Of a stretch of DNA of 64,000 nucleotides, positions 1 to 8,127 are shown piece by piece (positions within the stretch are counted from its first letter, which is position 1; each line of letters begins with the position of its first letter). The position numbers and the translations under genes were made by a program. Below the pieces are notes generated by a model, which was given only the letters and a program-made list of their open reading frames with translations, searched no databases and was not told the origin of the DNA. Origin of the DNA: Bacteroidales bacterium (lineage in GTDB: Bacteria > Bacteroidota > Bacteroidia > Bacteroidales > UBA932); NCBI GenBank assembly GCA_017438975.1, contig JAFRUH010000026.1, positions 53,921 to 117,920 of the forward strand, given 5' to 3'.

Positions 1-1
1 C

Positions 2-1129
2 AAGTCCATCGCCGTCGAGTCCTACCCGCTGGACGATCCGGACACCCAGATCATGTTCGGAGCCGTCGCCCAGTCCTTCTCCATCGACGACCAGATCCAG
101 CTCGTCGAGGAAGATGTGATCGGGACCCTGAGTTCGACCCTCGAAGGCAGTTTCAAGGTCTTCGTAGGGAGCCGGAGGGCGACGACCGCGATCGACAAGA
201 TCTTCAACAGCCTCGGCATCGCGATCGCGAAGAAGTACTTCCTGCCGGATGTCGTCGCGGAGACCGTTCTCAGCGAAGAGGAGAAGGACAACGGAGTCGC
301 CCTGATCGATTTCGGCGCCGGTGTCACCTCCGTCGCAATCTATCACGGCGGAATCATGCGCCATTACGCGGCCATCCCCTTCGGCGGACGATCCATCACC
401 TCGGATATCCGGAGCGAATGCTCCATCTCCGAGAAACTGGCCGAGAATATCAAGCTCGCCTATGGTGCCTGCCTCCCGAGCCGGCTCTCCAGCCTAAGCG
501 AAAAGATCATCCAGATCCGCTACGAGGACGCACCGTACAAGGAGGTCCCGGTCAAGTACCTCTCCGAAATCATAGACGCGCGCGCCCGTGAAATCATCGA
601 CGCCATCCTCTTCGGCATCCAGGAGAGCGGACTCGAGAAGGCGCTCCGGAGCGGCATCGTCCTGACCGGCGGCGGAGCAAACCTCGCCAACCTGAAAAAT
701 CTCATCAAGGATATGAGTGGTTACAATGTCCGGGTCGGCTATCCGAAGCACCTGTTCTCCGCATCGGGCTGCCTGGGCGTGTACGACCCGTCCGCCACTT
801 CGGCGATCGGTATGCTGCTCGCCGCCAAGCGGGACAATCTCCCTGACTGTGCGATGGCGCCGGAAGCCCCGAAGGTGGAAGTCCCCGCCGAAGAGCCGGC
901 CTGGGAGGAAGCGGTTCCCATCGCCCAGATGACGGAAGAGGAATTCATCCACGGCACTTCGGGCAAACTGATCGAAGACGAGGCCTTCGGGGAGCCGGTC
1001 AAGCCGCAGAAGAAACCCAAGGCCCCGAAGACCCCGAGCGTATTCTGGAAAAAGATCAACGTCAAGCTGAGCGGACTGAAGGGCGGACTCGACAAACTGT
1101 ATACGGATATTACGGACGACAACATTTAG
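2..1129 (+). CDS. ftsA: Cell division protein FtsA, C-terminal part (cut by window edge)
   Basis: Actin-like ATPase that tethers FtsZ filaments to the inner face of the membrane at the division site. The frame is open to the left edge, so the N-terminal part lies outside. Visible are the second phosphate-binding region of the actin fold (IDFGAGVTSVAIYHGG, about 80 residues after the first Met) and the adenosine motif GIVLTGGGANL. The tail is long and rich in Pro, Glu and Lys, and ends in a basic/amphipathic stretch that probably serves as the membrane-binding helix. The stop is 4 bases before ftsZ, so the two are co-transcribed, the usual end of the division and cell-wall cluster. Identity is secure from motifs and from the neighbour. 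Confidence 0.93.
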   Translation, partial: KSIAVESYPLDDPDTQIMFGAVAQSFSIDDQIQLVEEDVIGTLSSTLEGSFKVFVGSRRATTAIDKIFNSLGIAIAKKYFLPDVVAETVLSEEEKDNGVALIDFGAGVTSVAIYHGGIMRHYAAIPFGGRSITSDIRSECSISEKLAENIKLAYGACLPSRLSSLSEKIIQIRYEDAPYKEVPVKYLSEIIDARAREIIDAILFGIQESGLEKALRSGIVLTGGGANLANLKNLIKDMSGYNVRVGYPKHLFSASGCLGVYDPSATSAIGMLLAAKRDNLPDCAMAPEAPKVEVPAEEPAWEEAVPIAQMTEEEFIHGTSGKLIEDEAFGEPVKPQKKPKAPKTPSVFWKKINVKLSGLKGGLDKLYTDITDDNI

Positions 1130-1133
1130 GAAT

Positions 1134-2369
1134 ATGGAACTCGATAAGGATTTCATCGTTTTCAGAGACTGGAACATGGAGAATTCGATCATCAAGGTCA
1201 TCGGTGTGGGCGGAGGCGGTTGCAACGCCGTTACCTATATGTACAACCAGAAGATAGAAGGTTGCAGTTTCATTGTCTGCAATACCGACTCGCAGGCGCT
1301 CCAGAAGAGCAACGTGCCCGTCAAGATCCAGCTCGGAGAAGGACTCGGGGCCGGAACGGACCCGACCAGCGGCCGGAACGCCGCCCTGGATTCGCAGGAC
1401 ACGATCGCGAAGATCGCCCTTGACAGCGGGACCAAGATGCTCTTCATCACCGCAGGTCTCGGCGGCGGAACGGGGACCGGCGCTTCGCCCGTCATCGCCG
1501 AAATGGCCAAGAAACGGGGCATCCTCACGGTCGCCGTCGTCACCCTCCCCTTCAGCAACGAGGGCAGCGAATTCCAGTCCAAGGCCATCGACGGCGTACG
1601 CGAACTGGAGAAGAATGTCGACAGCCTCCTCATCATCAACAATGACAAGCTCTATGAATTCTACGGGGACGAACTGATCCAGGATGCCTTCCCGAAAGCG
1701 GACGAAGTGCTTGCCACCGCCGTGAGGGGCATCATCGAGATCATCAGCAAGCCGGGATACATCAACGTCGACTTCAAGGATGTGACCAATATGATGAAGA
1801 GCAGCGGCATGGCCCTGATGGGATGCGGCACGGGAACCGGAGAGCACCGTCTCGAGGACGCCGTCCGCGGCGCGTTCGAGTCTCCGCTCCTCAATGACTT
1901 CGACCTCAAGACGGCGAAGAACGTCCTGATCAACATCACGGCTTCCCGGAATGAGAAGGGAATCAAGATGAGCGACCTCGACCAGATCAACAAGATGATC
2001 AGCGAATACACGGGCAGCGCCAACAAGTTCAAGCGGGGCATCATCTACGACGATGATCCCGAATGCGGCGACCTGGTCAAGATCACGGCCATCGCGACCG
2101 GATTCGACATGGGCAGGCTCGGGGACATCACCGACGTCAACCTCGGGAACCTGATCATCCTCGACCCGGATTTCACTTATACCCCCAGCCATGCGGAGAA
2201 GGGCGCGGAAATCGACCTGCCGGAGATTACGACCATCAAGATCGGCCCCGGGACGAACACGACCTGCACCTTCAACTACGATCCCGCGGAACCTCCGTGC
2301 CTGTATGTCAGCCCGGGACAGTCCCTGAGCGACCTGGAAAGTACCCCTGCAATCAGAAGAAAGAAATAG
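1134..2369 (+). CDS. ftsZ: Cell division protein FtsZ
   Basis: Tubulin-like GTPase that polymerises into the cytokinetic Z ring. The 411-residue protein has the nucleotide-binding GVGGGGCN near residue 24-31, the tubulin signature GGGTGTG at 110-116, and the T7-loop NVDFKDV that completes the GTPase site across subunits. The last residues, TPAIRRKK, fit the short conserved C-terminal peptide (PAxxRR/K) that binds FtsA. A linker of about 70 residues separates it from the globular core, which is short for Bacteroidota. The ATG lies 4 bases after the ftsA stop; gltX begins 2 bases after this stop, so three genes form one transcript. Confidence 0.97.
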   Translation: MELDKDFIVFRDWNMENSIIKVIGVGGGGCNAVTYMYNQKIEGCSFIVCNTDSQALQKSNVPVKIQLGEGLGAGTDPTSGRNAALDSQDTIAKIALDSGTKMLFITAGLGGGTGTGASPVIAEMAKKRGILTVAVVTLPFSNEGSEFQSKAIDGVRELEKNVDSLLIINNDKLYEFYGDELIQDAFPKADEVLATAVRGIIEIISKPGYINVDFKDVTNMMKSSGMALMGCGTGTGEHRLEDAVRGAFESPLLNDFDLKTAKNVLINITASRNEKGIKMSDLDQINKMISEYTGSANKFKRGIIYDDDPECGDLVKITAIATGFDMGRLGDITDVNLGNLIILDPDFTYTPSHAEKGAEIDLPEITTIKIGPGTNTTCTFNYDPAEPPCLYVSPGQSLSDLESTPAIRRKK

Positions 2370-2371
2370 CT

Positions 2372-4048
2372 ATGGAAAGAAGAACAAGAGTCAGATTCGC
2401 CCCGTCGCCGACCGGACCGCTGCATATGGGCGGTGTCCGTACGGCCCTGTATAACTATCTTTATGCCAAGCAGAAAGGCGGTGATTTCATCATCCGCATC
2501 GAAGATACCGATTCCCACCGTTTCGTCCCGGGCGCAGAAGAGTACATCATCGAAGCCCTGAATTGGTGCGGAATCATACCCGACGAGGGAGTGGACGCGA
2601 ACGGAAAGGTCGTAGAGACCCCGTCCGAGCGCCATCCCCACGCCCCCTACCGCCAGTCCCAGCGACGCGACATATACCGCAAGTATGCGGAAGACCTCGT
2701 TTCCGCCGGCTGGGCCTACTATGCGTTCGACACCCCCGAAGAACTCGAGGAGCGACGCAAGGAGGCCGAGTCCCGGGGGAACACTTTTATTTATAACCTC
2801 ACGACCCGTAAGTCCCTCCGGAATTCCCTGACACTCAGCGAAGAGGAAACCCGTCGCCTGGTGGAAGAGACTTCCGGATGGACGGTACGGTTCAAGATGC
2901 CCGAGAACCGGGTCGTCAAGATGGACGACCTGATCCGCGGTCACATCGAAGTCAACACAGGGACCCTGGATGACAAGGTACTCTGGAAAAGGGCGGACGA
3001 ACTTCCGACCTATCACCTCGCGAACATCGTGGATGACCATCTGATGGAGATATCAGAGGTCATCCGCGGCGAGGAATGGCTTCCCTCCCTCCCCCTCCAC
3101 TACCTCCTGTACGAGGCCTTCGGATGGACCGATACGATGCCGCGTTTCGCCCACCTTTCCCTCCTGCTCAAGCCGGACGGGAAGGGAAAACTGTCGAAAC
3201 GGGACGGCGACCGTCTCGGATTCCCGGTATTCCCGCTGAAGTGGGTCAGTCCGGACGGTGAAGTCTCCCGCGGCTACCGTGAAGACGGGTATTTCCCGGA
3301 GGCGTTCGTGAACATGCTCGCCTTCCTCGGATGGAATCCCGGCGGAGAGCGGGAACTCTATACGATCGACGAACTGGTCGACGTCTTTTCGCTGGAACGG
3401 GTCGTCAAATCCGGCGCCCGGTTCAATGCCGAAAAGGCAAAGTGGTACAACAAGGAATACCTCCGCCTCAAGAGCGACGCGGAGCTCGCGAAACTCTTCG
3501 TCCCGGTTCTCGAAAGCCACGGTATCCAGGTTGTGGAGTGCCCCGCCTGCGCCCTGACGGCCGGGGCCGAACTGTCTCCGGAAGGATTTGATTTCAAGAA
3601 CCATATCTTCACCCTCGACTATGTAGAAAGGGTCGTCTCCCTGGTCAAGGAGAGGGCGACCTTCGTGGAGGACCTCTGGACGGCGTCGAAATGCCTGTTC
3701 GTCCGTCCGGAAGAATACGTGCAGAAGGATGTCGACAAGTTCTGGAAACTCGAGAATTACGACTGCGCCTTCGAGGTGACCCAGTTCATCACGGGGGCCG
3801 AGTTCGGTTATGACGATATCGATCCGTACTACCGGGGTCCCCTCGGGAAAGCGGCCGTCGAAGAAGCCCTGGAGGGCTATATCAAAATGCGGGAATATCC
3901 GATGGGAAAGACGATGAACTGCCTGAGGCTCGCCCTGACGGGCGCTTCGAGCGGTCTCGGCATCGCCGACATCATCTCTTTCATCGGACGGGCCGAAACC
4001 GCCGAAAGGATGGGACTGGCCGCAGACCGCCTGGGAAGGATCCAATGA
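2372..4048 (+). CDS. gltX: Glutamyl-tRNA synthetase
   Basis: Class I aminoacyl-tRNA synthetase that charges tRNA-Glu with glutamate. The start chosen is the ATG 2 bases after ftsZ, because the protein then opens directly with the family N-terminus RVRFAPSPTGPLHMGG, whose HMGG is the HIGH motif (residues 18-21). The second ATP site, KLSKR (KMSKS class), follows in the middle, then the alpha-helical anticodon-binding half. The 558-residue length is slightly above the 470-520 usual in many bacteria, as is common in Bacteroidota. Frame continues upstream of this ATG inside ftsZ, but that part has no family similarity and is rejected. A hairpin terminator follows. Confidence 0.96.
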   Translation: MERRTRVRFAPSPTGPLHMGGVRTALYNYLYAKQKGGDFIIRIEDTDSHRFVPGAEEYIIEALNWCGIIPDEGVDANGKVVETPSERHPHAPYRQSQRRDIYRKYAEDLVSAGWAYYAFDTPEELEERRKEAESRGNTFIYNLTTRKSLRNSLTLSEEETRRLVEETSGWTVRFKMPENRVVKMDDLIRGHIEVNTGTLDDKVLWKRADELPTYHLANIVDDHLMEISEVIRGEEWLPSLPLHYLLYEAFGWTDTMPRFAHLSLLLKPDGKGKLSKRDGDRLGFPVFPLKWVSPDGEVSRGYREDGYFPEAFVNMLAFLGWNPGGERELYTIDELVDVFSLERVVKSGARFNAEKAKWYNKEYLRLKSDAELAKLFVPVLESHGIQVVECPACALTAGAELSPEGFDFKNHIFTLDYVERVVSLVKERATFVEDLWTASKCLFVRPEEYVQKDVDKFWKLENYDCAFEVTQFITGAEFGYDDIDPYYRGPLGKAAVEEALEGYIKMREYPMGKTMNCLRLALTGASSGLGIADIISFIGRAETAERMGLAADRLGRIQ

Positions 4049-4069
4049 TCACCCGAATACTTTCTTCAG

Positions 4070-4108
4070 CCGGGCAGGAGTCGTGGTGATTCCGGCCCGG
4101 TATTTTTT
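4070..4108 (+). terminator. Intrinsic terminator after gltX
   Basis: CCGGGC pairs with GCCCGG (4070-4075 with 4095-4100), continued inward by GGAGTC with GATTCC, then a run TATTTTTTA. It closes the ftsA-ftsZ-gltX transcript; the T run reaches the stop codon of the convergent GH125 gene. Confidence 0.8.
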
Positions 4109-5498
4109 ACAGGGAGTTCAGAAGTCCGAGCTTGCCGTCGGCAAGAAGTTTGAGAACGAGTTCGCCGAAAAGGGTGTTCTGCCAGGCAAACCAGTCGCGG
4201 GTATACTTCAAAGGGTTGTCCTTGTGGAAGGATTCGTGGATGAATCCCTTCCCGGCGTCGGTCGAAAGGAGCATCTCCAGACAGGAGCGGATTTCAGCGT
4301 CGTCCGTCGAGGTGAAAGCCCGCATCATGATGCTCATCGGCCAGATCATGTCGACCCCGATGTGCGGTCCCCCGATTCCTTCCGCAGCCTTCCCCCTAAA
4401 GAAATAGGGATTGCTTTCGCTCAGGACGAAACGCCTGGTATTCAGATAGACGGGGTCGTCTGCGGGAACATCTCCGAGGTATGGCATGGCAAGAAGGCTC
4501 GGCACATTCGCGTCATCCATCAGGTAGCGGTTCCCGAATCCGTCGACCTCGAAAGCATAGATGGGGCCGAAGTCGGGATGGTCATGGACGGCGTAGCGTT
4601 TCAGGGCGGCTTCGACTTCTTCCGCGAGGGCGAGGCATTCCTTCGCAAGGCGTTTCTCCCGGTTGACCTTCCGGAGGATCTCCGCCGCCTTCCGGAGCGA
4701 AGAAACGGCGAAGAAGTTCGACGGGACGAGGAACTCGAACTGGGTCGCATCATCGGAAGGACGGAACGCCGAGGCGATCAAGCCGACCGGACGGACGGGA
4801 TGGCCGTAGCCGCTGTTGGACTTGGTGTCGAGCTGGGCGGTAGTCCTGCGCTGGAAATGGTAGGGACCTTGTCCATCCTTCCGCTGCTGGTCCCGGAAGG
4901 TCGCGAGGATCTTCCGGACAGCCTCCAGCCAGGTTTTCCCGAAAACGGAGGCGTCTCCCGTTACCTGCCAGTAGTGGTAGGCCAGCCGGATGGGATAGCA
5001 GAGGGAATCGATCTCCCACTTCCGCTCATGGAGGTTCGGGTCCATATCCGTCAGGTCCTGCTGCCAGCCGGTGCCGGTCGGGCCGTCGTTGAACGCATTG
5101 GCGTAGGGGTCGATGCAGATCAGGGAGAACTGGCAGTTGATGACCCCTGCGAGCATTTTCCGAAGATGCTCATCCTGAGGCGCCAGGGCCACATAGGGCC
5201 ATACCTGGGCGCCCGAGTCCCGGAGCCACATGGCGTGGATGTCCCCGGTATAGACGAAGGTCCGGCGGCGATCCTCGTCGTAATGGACGGTCGTGTCGAG
5301 GGTATTCGGGAAGCAGTTCCCGAACATCCAGGCGAGTTTCGGATTCGTCAGGAGGGACTGGACCTCGGCAATCGTCTTCTCCACCGCATCGGAAACGAAA
5401 AGACGGTCCCGGGGTGCGGGACGGCAGGATGTATAGGTCTGGGCATGCAGGGTCCATCCGAAAAGGGTCAGGACGGAAAGGAGGAGGATGCGTTTCAT
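4107..5498 (-). CDS. GH125 exo-alpha-1,6-mannosidase, secreted
   Basis: Glycoside hydrolase family 125 removes terminal alpha-1,6-mannose from N-glycan or fungal mannan fragments. The 463-residue protein starts with a Sec signal peptide (cleavage likely after LHAQ), so it acts in the periplasm or outside. Family marks are MWLRDSGAQVWPY, the cluster GTGWQQD, and near the C-terminus GFIHESF followed by DWFAWQNTLFGEL; the Glu of HESF matches the catalytic base of the family. It is the last gene of an operon with truB, rpiB and an HPr-kinase-like gene (3-base gap from truB), not part of a typical polysaccharide locus, so its partner enzymes are elsewhere. Confidence 0.9.
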   Translation of the reverse strand: MKRILLLSVLTLFGWTLHAQTYTSCRPAPRDRLFVSDAVEKTIAEVQSLLTNPKLAWMFGNCFPNTLDTTVHYDEDRRRTFVYTGDIHAMWLRDSGAQVWPYVALAPQDEHLRKMLAGVINCQFSLICIDPYANAFNDGPTGTGWQQDLTDMDPNLHERKWEIDSLCYPIRLAYHYWQVTGDASVFGKTWLEAVRKILATFRDQQRKDGQGPYHFQRRTTAQLDTKSNSGYGHPVRPVGLIASAFRPSDDATQFEFLVPSNFFAVSSLRKAAEILRKVNREKRLAKECLALAEEVEAALKRYAVHDHPDFGPIYAFEVDGFGNRYLMDDANVPSLLAMPYLGDVPADDPVYLNTRRFVLSESNPYFFRGKAAEGIGGPHIGVDMIWPMSIMMRAFTSTDDAEIRSCLEMLLSTDAGKGFIHESFHKDNPLKYTRDWFAWQNTLFGELVLKLLADGKLGLLNSL

Positions 5499-5501
5499 GG
5501 C

Positions 5502-6509
5502 TTATTCGGAAAGGAGGAAGAGGACTTCCTCAAGGGAAAGGGTATTGTCGATGGAATAGGTTCCGCTGCGGGTGCGGACGAGGGAGTCGAGATGGGCACC
5601 GCTTCCGAGGGCCTCCCCGAGGTCGCGGGCGAAGGCGCGGATATAGGTGCCTTTGCTGCAGGCGATGCGGATCCGGGCGAGCGGAAGGCCTTGAAGGTCA
5701 GCTGTATCCGCCACATGTATCCGCGAGGACGCAGTACCGGTATCCCCTACTTTCGGAGAGGGGGTCTCTCCTGAAACCCAAGTCCCTCCCGGAATCTCGG
5801 GCCCGTCGTCCGATAGTGAACTATCGTCCATCGTTTCCTCCGATTCCGGGCCCCTCCCGTTCATGAGGCCACGGGCGGCCACAGGTTTCAGGAGAGACCC
5901 CCTCTCCGAAACGGGGCCACCGGGCGTCGCCGCGCACGCAGAAAAGGAAAGCAGTTCCAGGGCGGAGATTTCGATCTTCGCGCACCGGAGCGTCTCCAGG
6001 GCGGCCGCATCGAAATCCTCCCCTGCCGACTCCCCTCTCTGCACCTTGCGGTACATCCTCCGGGCCATCTCATACGCCCGAACCCCGTCGACCGACTTCG
6101 CGCTGAAAAGCGGAGCGACCTGCTCCTGGACCCCGAGAAAGGACGGCAGGACAGCCTCGACTGCCTCCCGCGTTACATGTTCATAGGGGAAACGGCGGTC
6201 GACCTCTTTCTCGAGGTCATAGGAAGGCGTCGTCGCACCGAACCGGATTCCGGCGACGTATTCCTTGTCATGGGACTGAAGTTCCTCGGCCCGCTTGGTC
6301 GCATTCCCGATGCAGACGAGCAGAATTCCCGTCGCGAGCGGGTCCAGCGTCCCGGCGTGGCCGACTTTCAGGTTTTTTTTGCCGAAGTGACGGATGGCGG
6401 CGTACTTGACCTTCCGGATTACATCGGCGGAGGTCCACCGGTACGGCTTGTCCACGGGCAGGACAATCCCGTCCGGATAGTCGTCGATGGACCTGGAGAA
6501 TTTATCCAT
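5502..6509 (-). CDS. truB: tRNA pseudouridine-55 synthase TruB with in-frame palindromic insert
   Basis: Converts U55 of the T-loop of tRNAs to pseudouridine. The N-terminal region has the catalytic motif GHAGTLDPLATG, with the nucleophile Asp56, and the later KEY and CSKGTYIRAF blocks of the family. The protein is 335 residues, clearly longer than the 230-250 usual in this phylum. The excess sits between ELLSF (about residue 189) and LARIRIACSKG (about residue 277); residues 200-253 are encoded exactly by a 161-bp palindromic element (see the repeat at 5751). The insertion is in frame, in a loop before the conserved strand, so activity may persist. The start overlaps the end of rpiB by 8 bases. 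Confidence 0.94.
   Translation of the reverse strand: MDKFSRSIDDYPDGIVLPVDKPYRWTSADVIRKVKYAAIRHFGKKNLKVGHAGTLDPLATGILLVCIGNATKRAEELQSHDKEYVAGIRFGATTPSYDLEKEVDRRFPYEHVTREAVEAVLPSFLGVQEQVAPLFSAKSVDGVRAYEMARRMYRKVQRGESAGEDFDAAALETLRCAKIEISALELLSFSACAATPGGPVSERGSLLKPVAARGLMNGRGPESEETMDDSSLSDDGPEIPGGTWVSGETPSPKVGDTGTASSRIHVADTADLQGLPLARIRIACSKGTYIRAFARDLGEALGSGAHLDSLVRTRSGTYSIDNTLSLEEVLFLLSE
5751..5911 (-). repeat. In-frame palindromic element, copy 1 (inside truB)
   Basis: A perfect 28-bp inverted repeat (5751-5778 with 5884-5911) flanks about 105 bp that hold nested dyads: CCCGGAATC at 5788-5796 with GATTCCGGG at 5842-5850, and the core CGATAG-TGAA-CTATCG at 5811-5826. The whole could fold into one long hairpin. 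On the coding strand it adds a Gly/Ser/Pro/acidic peptide ending GETPSPK to TruB without shifting the frame. Its right half is related to the element at 52310-52435: both have GGGCCCCTCCC followed by a similar 35-base tract up to the right arm. I read both as members of one dispersed family. Confidence 0.88.
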
Positions 6510-6936
6510 TGCAGGGAATCTTCGCGATCCGGCGGGCGTGGCGTCCCCCTTCGAATGCGGTCCCGAGCCAGGTGTTCAGAATCCGGGTCGCCATCTGATA
6601 GGAGATGAAGCGGGCGGGGAGAACGAGGACATTGGCATTGTTGTGGGCCTTGACGAGGCGGCCGATTTCACTGTTCCAGGCCAGTCCGGCCCGGATACCC
6701 TGATGCTTGTTCAGGGTGATGGCCATCCCGTTCCCGGTCCCGCAGAGGGCGATGCCGGCATCCACCGAGCCGCTCTCGACGGCGGCTGCGAGCGGGTGGG
6801 CGAAATCCGAATAATCGACGCTCACGTCGGAATCCGTTCCGAAATCAACGGTCTCATAACCCTTGGACTGCAGGAGTCGGACCAGCTTTACTTTGTAGGC
6901 ATAGCCTGCATGGTCGTTGCAAATACCGATTTTCAT
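6502..6936 (-). CDS. rpiB: Ribose-5-phosphate isomerase B
   Basis: Interconverts ribose 5-phosphate and ribulose 5-phosphate in the non-oxidative pentose phosphate pathway; allose 6-phosphate is an alternative substrate in some RpiB/AlsB enzymes. The 144-residue protein has the family start KIGICNDHAGY, the active-site cysteine in ALCGTGNGM (Cys65), and the GxxxR and HNNANVLVLPAR blocks. It begins 1 base after the HPr-kinase-like gene and overlaps the start of truB by 8 bases, so translation of the three is probably coupled. Confidence 0.95.
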   Translation of the reverse strand: MKIGICNDHAGYAYKVKLVRLLQSKGYETVDFGTDSDVSVDYSDFAHPLAAAVESGSVDAGIALCGTGNGMAITLNKHQGIRAGLAWNSEIGRLVKAHNNANVLVLPARFISYQMATRILNTWLGTAFEGGRHARRIAKIPCNG

Positions 6937-6937
6937 A

Positions 6938-8038
6938 TCAGAGGTTTTTGTTCATCAATCCGCGGAAACAGACTTCGACCGCTTCCCGGTCCGGACGGCA
7001 GGACAGCTTGTAGCATGGAATCTCCATCGCCGCCTTCTCGATCGTCGGGACCAGGAAGTCCATGATCTCCCGGCTCCAGCGGATCGTGGAGACCGCCGCG
7101 ACGACGCTGGCGTAGGCATGGAGCCCGGCAAGACGCTCAATCCGGTTTTCAGGGGCCTGCTCAAGACGCACCAGGGCGCGGATCGGAGCCGAGATATTGC
7201 GGTAGCAGAGGGTCTTTCCGCTCCAAGGCGTACCGAAAACCCGCGCTTCCCCGTCGACGAACCGGATGACGGGATTGTCGTCGTTCATCAGGTCGCAGCC
7301 GGGGACATTCTCCAGCCAGAGGCGGCTGTGGGTGCTTTTTCCCGTACCGCTGACCCCGAAAAAGAGCTGTCCCTTCCCCTCGTACCGGATGACCGAGGAA
7401 TGGAGAAGGATCGTATGGAAAGGGGCTGTCGCAAAGGTAAAGAGGATCATCAGGCTCGTGTTGAGCTGCATCATCGTGGTCCTGCTTCCAATCCCTTCCC
7501 GGGGGTAATAGACCCCGGCTTTGGCATCCGTTCCCATCACGAAGACGCCTGCGCTGACGTTCTCCTCGGGGAAGAACTCGTACGCGATCCGGTCCCCGTT
7601 ACGGTAGCCGTACAGGAAGGGCGGGGTGGCATCGACCGAGACGACCCGTTCCCCGCCGAGAGCGGCCGCTCCCGCCCGGAATTCTTCCGGGACGGGGCCT
7701 TTGACCTCCAGGGTGAACAGGGCCTCTCCGGTATCCTCCGTTTCAAACGGGGCGAACTGGACGAAGTCGAGCGCATGGCGGAAAGCGTCCCGCTCCGCAT
7801 CGGACCAGCTTTCCCAGAGGTCCCGCGTCATCCGCTGCTTCCCCATCAGCTGGGCATTCGGGGCAAGCTGGTCCAGCCGGTCGGCGGGGACCGGAAGGAC
7901 ACCGAGGTCTCCCCCTTCCCGAAGGATGGCGACTATCTCTTCCTGCTCTTGCGTCAGGGACTTGAACGTCCAGGGAGCTTGCAGCACGACCCGGACACGA
8001 TGGCCGGCGATGCAATAGGTTCTGCTTTCCGATTTCAT
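6938..8038 (-). CDS. HPr kinase / PEPCK-fold family protein
   Basis: A 366-residue protein whose C-terminal half carries a P-loop GVSGTGKST (about residues 228-236) followed by NDDNPVI, the arrangement seen in HPr kinase/phosphorylase and its relatives in Bacteroidota. The N-terminal half has no domain I recognise. True HPr kinase acts on Ser46 of HPr, but most Bacteroidota members of this wider family have no known substrate, so the kinase role is inferred from fold alone. I start at the ATG at 8038; an upstream TTG at 8047 would lie within 2 bases of the likely promoter box. First gene of the operon with rpiB, truB and GH125. Confidence 0.72.
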   Translation of the reverse strand: MKSESRTYCIAGHRVRVVLQAPWTFKSLTQEQEEIVAILREGGDLGVLPVPADRLDQLAPNAQLMGKQRMTRDLWESWSDAERDAFRHALDFVQFAPFETEDTGEALFTLEVKGPVPEEFRAGAAALGGERVVSVDATPPFLYGYRNGDRIAYEFFPEENVSAGVFVMGTDAKAGVYYPREGIGSRTTMMQLNTSLMILFTFATAPFHTILLHSSVIRYEGKGQLFFGVSGTGKSTHSRLWLENVPGCDLMNDDNPVIRFVDGEARVFGTPWSGKTLCYRNISAPIRALVRLEQAPENRIERLAGLHAYASVVAAVSTIRWSREIMDFLVPTIEKAAMEIPCYKLSCRPDREAVEVCFRGLMNKNL

Positions 8039-8044
8039 ACTGTA

Positions 8045-8076
8045 CAAAGATGGCCAAAAAGATTGAATAAAGCAAA
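8045..8076 (-). promoter_or_regulatory. Candidate promoter for the HPr-kinase-like/rpiB/truB/GH125 operon
   Basis: On the minus strand TTTG (8073-8076), 20 bases, then CATCTTTG (8045-8052): a perfect -33 box and one mismatch to the -7 box TAnnTTTG. The predicted start point falls within a few bases of the ATG at 8038, so the mRNA would be nearly leaderless. Confidence 0.55.
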
Positions 8077-8107
8077 ATCAGGGCGGCCCGGAAAGGGTCG
8101 CCCTGAT
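8077..8107 (-). terminator. Terminator of the SusCD-metallopeptidase operon
   Basis: ATCAGGGCG-CCC pairs with GGG-CGCCCTGAT around a short GGAAA loop; on the minus strand it is followed by TTTTGCTTTATT. It lies 21 bases after the stop of the BACON lipoprotein gene. Confidence 0.8.
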
Positions 8108-8127
8108 CAGAGAAGCGCGCCGGATGA

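Noticed and set aside
2063-2371. N-terminal extension of gltX into ftsZ
   Set aside because: The extra residues are an out-of-frame reading of ftsZ; the family start is at 2372.
4083-5774. Plus-strand open frame opposite the GH125 gene
   Set aside because: Antisense shadow; the minus strand encodes a clear GH125 enzyme with signal peptide.
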